Origin: Carallia brachiata
Taxonomy: Eukaryota > Streptophyta > Magnoliopsida > Malpighiales > Rhizophoraceae
DNA: 64,000 nt
Direction: 5' to 3'
NCBI GenBank assembly: GCA_021464245.1
Contig: JADCRB010000075.1
Span: 2,911,555 to 2,975,554 of the forward strand
Part shown: one piece after another, positions 36,261 through 48,124 of the stretch
Numbering within the stretch: the first letter of the stretch is position 1
Layout: each line of letters begins with the position of its first letter
Translations under genes and position numbers: made by a program
Notes under the pieces: model-generated
What the model saw: the letters and a program-made list of their open reading frames with translations, nothing else
The model's database searches: none
What the model was told of the DNA's origin: nothing

Positions 36261-37406
36261 TTAAAACCAAATTGTCGGATTCAAATATCTTCTTGAATTT
36301 AGTCTATTTGTACTCAATTTTACAACGTTATTCTTGTTTTTTCTTCTAATGATATGGTGATTTTAGTCCAGTTAAACTGCATTCATTTAATCAATACAAA
36401 TAAAAATATTAATTTGTATGCATATTTTTATTAGGTTGATCTCCTTTTAGCATAAACCAGACAGAGGATTCTGTGACAACTAGGGATGGTATGTTTCCCA
36501 AGGTTATTCGAACAAAACAAAGATGTAATGAAGAAAATAACTGAAATTGTCAAACAACAAATGAACAAATGAGTTGAATCAAGTGTCTGTATTGCTTTCT
36601 GTTAATGAACTAAAAGTTTACTGAAATATGTATAAAATTGAGTGATTTTAAATAAAATAATTAATATTTTAATAAAATTTTATCATTGCCTACGTCAATT
36701 AGGAGTGTAATATCACTCTTTTTTTTTTTTTTTTTTTTTTGAGCAAAGAGTGTAATATAACGTTGAGGATTTGAGCTATAAATTTTGGGAAAAGTTTCTG
36801 AGCCCGACGAAGCGATCAATTTTAAATAATAATAATTATATTTTTAATAACAAAATTTTATTATTTAATTTTTTTACTTAAAAAATATATATTATTACTA
36901 AAATTATGAGGTTATTACTTTTGAAACATTTTTTAAAACTAAAAAATCAACTTCTAAGACCGTGTTCATAAATTTCACCGCAATTTTTAAATAAGACAAT
37001 GAAATTAAAAAATAAGTCGACCCGTTGAAAAGGCAAAGTCAAAAGAAAAAAGAAAGAGGCCAACCGGTTGGTTGACCAACAGTCGGTTGGTCCCTTACTC
37101 TTTTTTAGGGGAGTTATTTTGACTCATGATATACATGAGTTAAAATAGAAACCACTCAAAAAGAAAATTTAATTTAATAAGAATTATATTTGGTTAATTA
37201 AATATTATTAATAATTTTATATAATAAAATAAAAATACTATGACATTATTTATTGTTATTATTTGTAATTATCAAAATTAAGTTCAATAGTATGTGATAT
37301 TATTTTGAACTTTTATGAAATTAAGATTTAAATTTTATAAATATTAGTAAATTTGATTGTCATAGAAAAACTCATATTATTTATAGCAACAATTATAGTT
37401 GGAATC
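36261..37406. other. AT-rich spacer
   Basis: Poly-T run at 36719-36740. A small GC-richer block near 37045-37100 repeats GGTTGGT-type motifs. No gene was seen. Confidence 0.45.
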
Positions 37407-38268
37407 AATGTTTTAAGAACCGAATTGATCACTAAATTAAAAAGTTCAGTGGTTTAAGGTTCAACCGATTTGATCAGTGTAACTGTGGTTAAACTGGTAA
37501 AAATCAGTATTTAATATTAAATATATAAAAATTAAATTTTATATAACTTATGTAATTATATAAAATATTATATTATATAAGAATGATAATAAATATTTAA
37601 AATAAAGTATATTTTAAGAACTATATTAATATTTACATACATTAAAAATATTACAATTAATATATTTAATAAAATATAATTTATAATTAAATAAATTATA
37701 AAACTAAAAGAATAAATAAATTAATATAATAATAAATGTCAATAATTTATGTTAAATATTTTAAAAAAATAATATATTGTAAATTCAAATATATATTTTT
37801 TATTTCAATTAATTCAATTTTTTAAAAAATAATTTAACACAATTATTAATTTATTATTGAAAAAAAATAGATTGAAAAAGTAAAAATAGTTCTGACTATT
37901 GTTAGTAAAACAATAATTAAAAACAAAAACGAACAACAATGTTCCAGTGGTAAGAGCTTACTTACTATATATAAAGGGTAATGGGTTCAAGACCCATCTT
38001 ACACACCACACCACATATGCTAAGATTTTTTTAGCAAATATGGTGGGCGACGTGGCACCCGTTGATTGGTCAAAATTCTTGTTTACCAAACCGATTGACC
38101 CATGAAAATTGTGATCAGTTTATCGGTTTTTGGTTGAACTGGCCGGTTCACCGATTTTATACTTTGTTCCCAAAACATCCAATTTTAAGAGAGAATCGAA
38201 TCAGCCAGCTGGCCGATTTTCAGTTTTTCTAGTTCGACCTACCAGTTCGATTCGGTTGTTACACCATT
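37407..38268. mobile_element. MITE-like element, TTAAGAACCGAA termini (copy 2)
   Basis: Left end AATGTTTTAAGAACCGAA. The right end's reverse complement reads AATGGTGTAACAACCGAA, so the ends are inverted repeats with few mismatches. The inner flanks repeat GGTTCAACC/GAACTGG motifs as in the copy at 16873-17642. It carries a tRNA-like box pair inside (listed separately). Non-coding. Confidence 0.55.
37946..37996 (+). other. tRNA-like A/B box pair within MITE
   Basis: AGTGGTAAGAGCTTAC resembles a Pol III A box and GGGTTCAAGACCCA a B box about 35 bases later. No cloverleaf can be folded, so it is a tRNA-derived remnant (perhaps a decayed SINE), not a tRNA gene. Confidence 0.4.
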
Positions 38269-39200
38269 GGTTGAAATCTCACTTAATATGATCTAATACA
38301 CCTTTCAATTTACTCAATTTATTTTGACAATTGTTCATATTTAAGACTCATGTGAGACAAACATGCATAATTAATGAAAATAAAAGAAAAAAAAATTGAA
38401 AAGGAAGAAGAAAATACTCCTAAATTTCCTAAATTTCTCTTTTAGTTTGGTAGAAGAATCTGGTATCTATCTGGAATGCTGCACTATGCCTGTGTGGATC
38501 GAATGGCTCATCTGTTGGATCAAAATTTTCTATTCCATACCTCTTGAATACCTAAAGTTTAAAATTAATAAATTATATGAGGGTGTTTCAGCCAAAAATT
38601 TAACTTTTTTTCTTGGATCTAAAAAAAAAAATATTACAGGTATATCAATTATCGAATCTATGAGCCGAGAAACAGGTTGTTATCCATTTATTTATGTATC
38701 ATTCAACCACTCTCATAAGAAAAGACAGTCCACTCAAATACTAACAAAGTTTTTGCCGTTGAGAACCTAGTTGGCGAGTCTGTAACTCAAACGTCGACTA
38801 TAGACTTTTGCCAACTAAGGACTACTTAGCGTTGCCAAAAAAAGATGAGGGTGTAGAGATTTGAACCTAAATTTTCAGTATAAAATTATACTGACTTATT
38901 ATTAAACTACCATATCAAGTATCAAAAATTTAGCTTAATACCAATACGTCATTCAAAGCACATCGCACAAACATAACGTGGAGACTTCGGAGCTGAATGA
39001 TGATTGCACAAATCAGATACATCAACCAAACACATTTTCACTTCATTTCCTTCTTTAAACCATCCACTTCTCTCTTTAATTCCATGCATCATTGACACAA
39101 CTGAAGATAAGGCAAAGGGATTTTATGTTTAATGCTCTTCTCAAAGGAACCCAAAGCCACTTGCAGAGCCTAGGCTTGATATGGTTGTTAGGGAAATTGG
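38269..39200. other. Spacer
   Basis: AT-rich with short chance frames. A reverse B-box-like motif GATTTGAACCTAA near 38860 hints at another tRNA-derived remnant. No gene was seen. Confidence 0.4.
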
Positions 39201-40077
39201 CTTGGCATTCAAGTTGTAATAGAGGTTGGAATAGCCATAAAGTTATCCTCACTTGCCTCCCATCTACATATTTCTTCCCTGCTAGAGTACATCCTTATCC
39301 TCAAGGATGGAAGAAAAATGATGAAGACTGCACCACAAAGATTGCCTCCAGTGAGCATGGACAAGACTGGGTTCATATATCTTGCCTGCTCAAATATTTG
39401 CCTCGGAATTTTGTTTAATTCCATAGGCCCTTCCCTTCAATAGCTAGGTTCTTGAAAACCAGATGACTACCAAGTCAAAGGAAACAAATAGACCAAATCA
39501 TAAGCAAATACAGCAAAACATTGTTCCCAATGAAACCGCAGTGGACATCAGCCCACCCCTATTGGAAGAAGATAAGTAACCTAGCAATGCAAGGATCATC
39601 ATCCCAAGTGTCTTGGATAAATAAAACAGACCAAAAGTAAGATTGACTTGAACTGGCCATAAGTATCCAATTTAAAATTCTTAAGTGAGTTGTCAGTACA
39701 AAAGCCTAATCAAACACCTCATGCTTCCAATTAAACCAAGTTAGATATGTGCCAAGTTCAACTGCATAAAGGTCAATTGTCAAACAGTGTCTATTGTGTA
39801 TAAGAGCTCTCAATCTAAACCATCCCACATCCGAACCATCATTGTATTTTAGCATTTCCAATGGATAGCTTTTCAAAATTAGACCTTCACTACCAGCAAT
39901 TTACAACAGAAAGGGGGCCAGCAATACTAAAACCCAAAACAAGCTTTGATTGGTGTGTCAATGAATGGACTTCAATATCGAAATTGTTGGTATTGTTATT
40001 GTCATTGAACTAGCAAACACTTACCGAGGATTGTCCCTTTTCCAATCAAAAGCTTAAGCTTGTTAGCATCCGAGAAG

Positions 40078-40440
40078 TTACTGAGAGTCAACTGTATCAA
40101 ACAACAATTTGTATGAACCCTTTTCCACTTGACCTCCCAAGTCCAAACAACAACAATCGCCAATCAAAGCAATAAGAGATATTTTTGCTCCTAACTCATC
40201 ACTTCTTGCATCAATACAGTCCTCATAATTCTCACAATTACCTTTGTTTGCCAAATCTACTATCTCCCCAAATCTGGAACATTTCACCCTTACTGTAGGC
40301 CTGGGGTCTTGAAAAATGGCAGTAAAATTACTTCCATTGAGGCAGTGATAAATGTCCACACGTTTAAATGGCTCAAGGGGCGTCAAAAGGGATGCCTGGG
40401 ATATGATTTGTACTATATCTTCAAGCTCCCAAAAAAAAAA
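40078..40440 (-). other. Coding-like minus-strand exon, unidentified
   Basis: From a TTTTTTTGGGAG acceptor-like site near 40432 a frame runs leftward to 40078. It reads LEDIVQIISQASLLTPLEPF, then a segment with DPRPTVRVKCSRFGEIVDLA, and an internal AAAG|GTAATT donor-like site lies near 40246. Amino acid use is balanced, unlike chance frames nearby. No family was recognised and no partner exons were assembled; it may be a gene fragment. Confidence 0.3.
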
Positions 40441-40785
40441 AACAAATGAAAAATACATGTATATATTTCTTATGGATTAGTCATACGCCAAATACAAAAG
40501 AAACAAAAACCACGAGGCCACTGGATGCCTTGTCTATCCTGCTCCCGCAAGGTCTTCTAGCCTGACAGTATTTGACTAAAATGATGTAGCCCCACAGGAA
40601 AATGGAGACTAAGGTTGGCTAAACCATCAGCAACTTATTTTCCTTCCTGAAATGTATAAACAAGTTGGCCTGTCCAATCTGTATGCAGAAATCCTGGTAA
40701 TTCCTAGCCAAGCAAGCCTGAGAAAGGGTATTTGGCACGTCTTTTACAATCATAGTGATGACGCATTCGATCGATCGTAGCTATG

Positions 40786-41523
40786 AGGGCTAAAAACAAT
40801 TCCACCCGCCATGTTCTAACAGTTTTTTAGTTTTTATTAACCTCATTTTTTCTGTTAACTGAAAAATACCATTTTCTGTTAACTTATCGTTGCCGCATGG
40901 TGTGTGGTACCACTTGGCGTATCACCTCAAATTATAGTTGTCATATCATCTATTATGTTAGCAAACAAAACATACGTTGCAATTTTCAATTTAAAAAAAA
41001 ATCATAATTTTACTTTCTTAAAAAACCAAAAAAAAGTAAAATCAGTTTTTTTTTTTTGAAAAATCAGAACTTTATTTTTTGTTACCAAAAAACAATATTT
41101 GTTAAAGAAATTTTAATTTTGATTTCCTAAATTAAATTTTTTAAAAAATGAAGATATTATTTTTTTGTTAAAAAATCAACATTATGATTTTTTGTAAAAA
41201 AGAAAACTCAAAAAAGAAAATTGAAAAACAAAAGTGAAAAAAAAAACTGATTTTACTTTGTTTATTTAGAAAGTAAAATTATAATTTTTCAAAAAAAATA
41301 AAAAATTGCCATGCCAACTTCATTTGCTAATGTGGCAAATGATGGGCAACTGTAATCTAAGGTAACGCACCACGTACCGTCACATAATGATAAATTAATA
41401 AAAAATAATACTTTTTAACTATAAAATTAACGTGAATGATAAATTTTGACAGAAAAAATAAAATAAGTAAAAATTAAAAACCGTTGAAACATAAATTGTA
41501 GAATTTTGTTTTTGACCTAGTGA
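40786..41523. mobile_element. Long fold-back element (MULE/MITE-like)
   Basis: The whole 0.74 kb is an imperfect inverted repeat with arms over 300 bp. Left-arm blocks GGCTAAAAACAATTC, AGTTTTTATT, TTAACTTATCG, TGTTAGCAAA, TAATTTTACTTTCT and AGTAAAATCAGTTTTTTTT recur in reverse complement and reverse order in the right arm. The ends read GAGGGCTAAAAACA and TGTTTTTGACCTAG. There is no open frame. Long terminal inverted repeats suggest Mutator-like ancestry, but target duplications were not found. Confidence 0.7.
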
Positions 41524-42639
41524 TAAGTTATCAATCATAGTTTGAAATTTGTAATGGCAAAATGGGCATTACTGTACTAACGAGCCTAATACAATGTTCA
41601 CTTTGCAGTTCCTATTTTCGAATTAAATCATTGAGTCTAACCATTCGAACCAAGAAAATTGCCGGGGGAAACCGATTAAAAAAATTTGAAATATAATTAA
41701 TTGAATGAATTATATAACCAATTTGATTATTATTTGTAATAAAAAATTAATAGAAACAATATATTTTTATTAATTTTTTTATTATAAATAACAATCATTT
41801 ATTTATATAATTTAATGAATCAATTATATTATAATTAGTTTTCATCAATCTTTGTTTTATTCGTTCGTGTATGTTTTTCCTGCATGTTTTTTTATTTCCT
41901 CTTTTCCGAACGTTTTAGATGTTCTTAAACGCACAATGGCAACAGCGACACTTGAATATACATAGGTTGGAGTAAATTTTACGTCATTTGACAGAGACAA
42001 CTCAATTATTATGTCAGCCAACATTTGCTATTTGTGCAAGGCACACTCACGACAACAAAAATATTTTTCCAATTACATAAATAGGTCTAAATATTATTAT
42101 ATTTGGTGATAATTTTAAACAAAATTATTAAAATACTTTAACTTTTTAATTATAAACAATACAATTTCAAACATTTAATAATAAGCTAATATTAAATATC
42201 ATTGCCTATTTTTTAGATGGAAACAACGGCCAAGTTGATACCTGTTATATCATTTAAAAAGCACAAAACTCAATGCTTATGGACCAAAAAAAAAAAAATC
42301 AATGCTTCTAATCAAAAAATTTTAACTTACAACTTTTTATGAGTTTGTTGTATTTATTAAATTTTATATGATTTAACTTCAAAAAAAAATAACTGCCTAA
42401 AATTATTTTTAAAATGTATCTATATTTATTAATAATTTTCACTTAACATTATTCAATTTTCAGTCTAAGTAATATTTTTTATATTAAATTTTGGTTAAAC
42501 ATTAATAATATGATATTTTATAAAAATTTTTAACTACTCCAGTGTATTACAACAAAAGAAAAATTACTCATTTTTTGGTACATTATTATTTTTTTAAACT
42601 CTATCGTATAGTTGTATGTTAGGTAATATTAATATAGTT
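41524..42639. other. AT-rich spacer before the tandem array
   Basis: No exon, RNA gene or clear repeat was recognised. Confidence 0.45.
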
Positions 42640-43308
42640 ATGCAGTCCATTAGACAATATCTACTAATTTATCTAATTTTTTTAAAAAAATTTAGTTATT
42701 TAATAGTTCATATTGATTCTATTTTAATCTTACTTAAGAAATTCTACCAAATATTTTCTTATTCTTTTTTTCATATTATCATTGTTATTTTTTTATTGAG
42801 AAGTACTTGGTGAAATTTGTTAAATATAATTAAAGCAATATGTTAAATGATTAAAATTAAAAAAAATTAAATCATTATATACTATCAAATTAATTATATA
42901 ATTAATTTTATACTACTTAAAATTAAAGTAAAGTTAGGTAACACATCACCATTAAAAGTAAAATAAAAAAAAAATTAATTGGTTGCTTTTTTTCACGTGC
43001 CTCACGTGTCCCCTAAATTGACTTTTGCCTTCTCGTTTTTCATTTGCGGGCTCTTTTGGTGAGCCGTGTAGTTTGTGCCACCACATTCCAGATATATCCA
43101 TATGCTAACCTCCAGCAATGTGCTAATGTCGAGCAATGTTGTTCTGATAATTGTTTATAATTTGTATTTTATATAATAATAATTATAAAATATAAGATGA
43201 AAAAATAATAATCATGTTTTTATTTTAAATTTTATAAATATGAAAAAAAATTTATATTTTATTATATTACAAACAAACCTTCAAATATTTTTTTTTATAC
43301 AATATAAT

Positions 43309-43508
43309 GGAACCTTCCAGATAACGTCCACACTTGGCATCTCTCCCTACAAAACTTTTTTGTTGCCGTACAAATTTTCAAGTAACTTTTTCACACGATA
43401 TATTTGCTCAAGAAAAAATGTTCATACTATACTATATAACGGAACCTTCCAGATAATGTCCATCCTGGCAAGTGGCATCTCTGCCCACGAAACTTCTCCG
43501 TTGTCGTT
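43309..43508 (+). repeat. Duplicated promoter block in copy A
   Basis: GGAACCTTCCAGATAACGTCCA at about 43309 is followed by GGCATCTCTCCC and a GTTGCCGTAC-like block; the set recurs from 43441. Copies B and D have one version each, so copy A gained a local duplication of about 130 bp. Confidence 0.7.
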
Positions 43509-43572
43509 TTCTTAGTCAACGTTTACTCTACTGGGGACAACAGCCGTAGTGATCGCCCCGGCATATGTGCGT

Positions 43573-43580
43573 TGACGTCA
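43573..43580. promoter_or_regulatory. TGACGTCA palindrome, copy A only
   Basis: A perfect bZIP/CRE-type palindrome upstream of the copy A leader. The aligned positions in B (about 50770-50780) and D (about 62440) have lost it. Confidence 0.4.
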
Positions 43581-44412
43581 GCATAATTCTCTCCCCTGGC
43601 CCCGCCCCTCCCAACCCAAAACCAAAATTTGCATGATTCCGTTTCGATTTTGCACGCCCAAGCCTTGATTTTATGTGACTTTTTCCTTTTTCCATCGATT
43701 TTATGCTTGATTGGGTCTCCGATATAAAAGTCCGTCCCTGCTCTTGCATGTTGCTTCCAGGATTTGGGTTATCCTTGTGTTAGATTTGACATACCGGGAT
43801 GCGATTTAATTGCTTGGTGCCTCTATTTTCGGTTCTAGCTTGTCAGAAGAATCAATTTCAGTTTATGTTGTGATCTTGACTGGGTTTTATTCTAGATCTG
43901 TCATGAGTGACATGGGTTTCTGCACGATGACGATCTGAGTGCTTGGCAGTTTGATTTTCAGAGTAGAGCATGTTTGATCTTGCTTTCTATATCCCTGGTT
44001 CTAGAGGATGCGGAAAATTCATGTCACTTTCACACTTTCCGGTTATTATTTGCTACCTGGGACTGGAGGGTGACGTTTTTGTTTTTTGGCTATTCCATGT
44101 TTGACTGCTATGAATTCATAGCTTCCGGGAGAGTGATACATTGAGATTGGAATTTGTGGGTGCTAGGTTTCAATTTCAGATCTATGAACCATGATTTGAA
44201 GTTTCTAACTTTGGTTTTGACGCACTTGCTTCCACGTGCACTGAGATTGTACTTGATTATTATTTTGCCACCTAATTCTATGTTGGAAAAAGTTTTAGAC
44301 TCGTACGGTTTGTCCGTACAAAACGTTTATACGAATGTAAAAAATACAATACATCATTAATTTTACGCAATATATTAATATTTTATATAAAAATAAAATA
44401 AAACGATAAAAA

Positions 44413-44434
<22 letters not shown>
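44413..44434. repeat. (AT)n microsatellite
   Basis: About eleven AT units in the leader/first intron of copy A; shortened in copy B. Confidence 0.85.
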
Positions 44435-44443
<9 letters not shown>

Positions 44444-44770
44444 TTTTATATTTTATTAATTCGACTGTGCTAAATTAAAAATTAATTTTATTTTAACTCT
44501 TCGTGTGAACAAATTGTTTGTGTGTTTTGTTTGTGTCAGAAACCGTTGCTCTTCTATGTTTTGTGAGGCTGTCAGCTGGGTCTATGTTCTTTGTTTTGGA
44601 CCTGGGTCTATGTTCTTACTCTTCTTAGTGAAGGAGAGACTTTGAAAGGGCATTTGATCTTTTGAGATTGAGAAAGGTTGAGTTGTGTTTGTGGGTCATA
44701 TGAGTGGGCTTAGACGCAAGAAGGAGAAGAGAGGAGAGAAGAGAAGGAACTAGAGGTTTTTGGACAAACT

Positions 44771-44992
44771 ATTTATTATAGGGCACGGGTGTACAGACAG
44801 AGAAAATTAGTCAGAAGAAGTGTCAATAATGCAATAATTTTACTAATTTCTACAATAAGATTGATAAAATATGTAACAAAAATCATCGCGTTATTTTTTG
44901 TTACAGAAAAAATCAACGTTGTTCTTATTGTTGCGTTATTGACACTTTTTCTGTCTTCCTTTCTTTGATGCCGATCTTTTTCATTTATTATA
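44771..44992. mobile_element. 202-bp MITE in copy A
   Basis: Insert 44781-44982 is flanked by a perfect 10-base duplication ATTTATTATA (44771-44780, 44983-44992). Copy B shows the empty site with one ATTTATTATA (51961-51970). Inner ends carry inverted GACAGA and AGTGTCAATAA motifs. The 9-10 base duplication size points to the Mutator superfamily. A relative lies at 49993-50197. Confidence 0.88.
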
Positions 44993-45239
44993 TTCAGAAT
45001 AGATCTGTCACCACCAAATTAAACCTTAGAGCAAACTTTTAAATTAAATTATGTCATTCCCGAGGGCATTATGTTTTCTAATTAAGTTACAACTGCGAGG
45101 TTGCTTGCCCTCTGAAGTTATTATAACCAAACTTTTGGGATGACATAACGTCATTCAAAAATGTAAAATTTGGTGAACTGATCTGTTTTGAATATAATTG
45201 ATGTTTTTTTTCCAAATATAATCAATGGTTTGCATTAAG

Positions 45240-45319
45240 CTGGAGATGGACTTGATGAGAAACTCTGAGTTTATTATGTCATTTATGCAATGTGCAGTCA
45301 AACATCCTAACAATTTGAG
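45240..45319 (+). other. Conserved 80-base exon-like block, copy A
   Basis: Bounded by AG before and GTAATG after, and reads LEMDLMRNSEFIMSFMQCAV then KHPNNLR in one open frame. The same block with the same borders occurs in B (52221-52300) and D (63860-63939). The pyrimidine tract before the acceptor is degraded in A. The protein family is not recognised. Confidence 0.5.
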
Positions 45320-47169
45320 GTAATGTTGATTTATTTTCTTTATTTGTTGAAAGAAGGATTTAATGAATGATTAGTATTTAATTTAATTTATTATTATAAT
45401 CCTTTTTTGCAAGGATAAACTGTACCTGTCATCCCTTCTCTACAAGGCGGGACTTTATATCCATATTTTGGTCACACACTTTGTGGTATATGGAGCAATA
45501 TATCCCCCTTGCAAGGACAATCTTTTCCTGAGAATATATGCCCGCAACCGCAAATGCCCGGCTGACATGATGTTAATTAAAATAATAATAAATTTAAGCG
45601 GGTAAGTGATGTTATGAATATCACCGTTTTTGGGGCAGGACAAGTTCCCTCCAAAGGAAGAAAATATTGTGGTGCCTTTTACGAACAATCCAAAGCTGAG
45701 CTTTGAAGCAGAGACATCGGAGAAAGACTGCCAAAGTGGTAGGGCTTCCCCGTTTCTATAAAACCTGTTTCACCATTTTGAAGATGTGTGATGTGCCATG
45801 CTGGTAGCTGTTCTTAAAGTTCAAGTAAATGAAAAAAGAAGAAAGAAATTGCAATTTGTACTACTCTCCTAATTTCCGTGCTGCTGCTTGAGTTTTCTTT
45901 GTTGGATAATTAACAAGTTAAATTATTTTTTAATATGGGTTTACTAATTGCAGAAGGATTTCTCCCTTCCGATTGGAGGCAGCTTTGGAATACTTTGGAG
46001 ATCAATAAAATTTGTTTTCTTTTCTCCTGACTGTGTCACAAAGGATCTACTGATTGTCATAGTTTTTTTTTTTTTTTCTTTTTATTATTGGGAGTTATTT
46101 TTAATTTAATGGTCGTACTGGATGGGTGTTTCTCACCCCAAGATTGCTAACCGGGCGTCAGATCTAGCATGTTGTATAGCTTGATTCATGGTAGAAAGGT
46201 TCAGTTTTGAAGATTTCAGCTGCTAATTTTGCTGAGGAACGGCTATATTTGGTGGGTCCAACAACAATTGCAGAAATTTCAACGTGTATGCTTCAATGAT
46301 TCAATGACTTTTGAATGGAAGGTTCCTGGTGGAATAAGTGATCAATGCCATGGCAGAGTTGATGATATATTTAAAAAGGGGTCTGGTTGGTTGGTAACCC
46401 AATGCCAAGGTTCGTTCCCTTCCCCTCAATTGCATTTATTCTGTTTACATATTGGAAATGTAGGCTTCTGTTACACAACAACTGTTTGTCACATTGTCTC
46501 AACGAACCATTGCTTTGTATTTCTGGTTTATCCAATCAGGAAAGAAAAATTTTAAAAAAAAAAAAATTTTACCTTTACAATTGTTTCTTGTTGATTGAGC
46601 AAGTTTTCTCTGAAATTTTCATATTGCATGAATGACTGTAAAAATACTTTAGCATAGGATGTCAGTTTGTGTTTGGCATATCTAGACATAATGGTATCCC
46701 TTATAATTTGTTAATGAAGTTAGTTATCAAAATACAGAGAGTTATAAAGAACCTACCATGAGGTGCTCGTTTTTACAACTAGGGAAGTGATGGATTCAAG
46801 AATTGTTGGAAGACCAAAGTGTGACCATTGTTCATGCTTCTCTCTTTCTTCCCATAAAGGTGATCTTTGACAAGATGTATTTTACAAAAGTTCTTAAATA
46901 GCCTTTAATTTTTCTCATAATTTCAGGGGGAACTGGTCCGAAAGATTATGCTTATATTCTTTGAGAAGAGTAACTCTAAATTTGATTCTCGAAGAGTTTG
47001 CACGTTCTGTTTTGCCTCAAGTATGGCAAAACTATCTTTAAATGAGGTGCATCTGTGTACTGGGCTGCTTTTAGATATTAATTATCCCTTATATGGCTTT
47101 CCAGAGAACAAAAATTGTTTGTGCACTTTGGGAAGCAATTACTTAACGATATATCTTTTGTGCACTAGG

Positions 47170-48124
47170 GTTGAGTTTGGTACGTAGGCTGAATAATACG
47201 GTGTATGATAATATTGTTAATATAGTATATGATAGACTAAATTACTAATATATATTATGTTTAGATAATATCAAATAATATATATTGTTATTTTATATAA
47301 TATTTGAGTGATAATGGACAGAATAGTACAGTATATCAAAAAAAAAATTTATCTTTAGAAATAATTGACTTACATTTACTATTAATTTTAACATTTTTAT
47401 TAAAAATAATTAAATTTAAGTAATAAAATTAATCTTTGTTTTACATACTATTGTATATTATACTATTTATAAATATTTAATTTTATATCAAAAATATTTT
47501 TCAAAATTAAGCATTAAGTTTATTTACACGAATAAATTTCAAGATATCAAAGAAAAGATATTAACATTTTTTCCAAATTTTTTGAGGAAAAAATTTAAAT
47601 AAATTCAAAAATATAAATTTTCAAATTTATATAAAAAATGAAGGGGGGAGAAAGAGAGAGAGAGAGAGAGGAGAGAGAAAGGAAGGGAGGAAGGAGGAGA
47701 GTGGGAGGAGAGAGAAAAGGAAGAAAGAGAGTGAGCCGAGGAGTGAGAGAGTGGAGGGAGGAGAGAGAAAGAAAAGAGGAGGAGAGAGAAGAGGAGCGAG
47801 AAAGAGAGAAGGGAGGAGAGAGAAAAATGAGAGAGAAATGAGTTTTTTTTTAAATTTTATATTAATTTTTAAAAAAATATTTAAAATTTATTTTAATTAA
47901 GATGATATTTTAATAAATATATAATTTATCAATATTAACTTATGAGATGAAATAGACTAGTTTGTAAAAATTAGAGGAATAATATTATTTCATATTCATA
48001 AAATAATAAACTTATACTTGTTTATCCTATATTTATCCTATTAAGTAATTAAATATAAGATAAAGTCTGATAGTTAATCTCTAATTTATATTATCTATTA
48101 TATCTCATAAAACAAATGCGCTCC
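47170..48124. mobile_element. 955-bp insertion in copy A
   Basis: Absent from copies B and C', where ACTAGGTCTCTTC is continuous. In A the insert is flanked by AGG on both sides (47167-47169, 48125-48127), a 3-base duplication as in PIF/Harbinger elements. The ends GTTGAGTTTGGTA and (reverse complement) GGAGCGCATTTGTTTTATG are weakly inverted. It is AT-rich with a GA-rich core and has no transposase frame. Confidence 0.7.
47640..47840 (+). repeat. 200-base GA-rich tract
   Basis: Nearly all purine on the + strand, with GAGAGA and GGAGGA patterns and few pyrimidines. It lies inside the 955-bp insertion. Such tracts can form triplex structures. The open frame across it is an artefact of composition. 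Confidence 0.85.

Noticed and set aside
37946..37996. tRNA gene
   Set aside because: Only A- and B-box-like motifs are present; no acceptor stem or cloverleaf pairs.
43528..43749. Minus-strand basic frame in the copy A leader
   Set aside because: The matching frame in copy B (50750-50989) differs strongly in sequence and length, and the region behaves as a leader on the + strand.
45455..45688. Minus-strand frames at 45455-45688 and 52457-52720
   Set aside because: They run antisense to an exon-like block shared by copies A and B; the sense reading (FPPKEENIVVPFTNNPKLSF) looks more protein-like.
47638..47841. 67-codon Arg/Glu/Gly frame
   Set aside because: A by-product of the GA-rich tract; no stops can form there easily.
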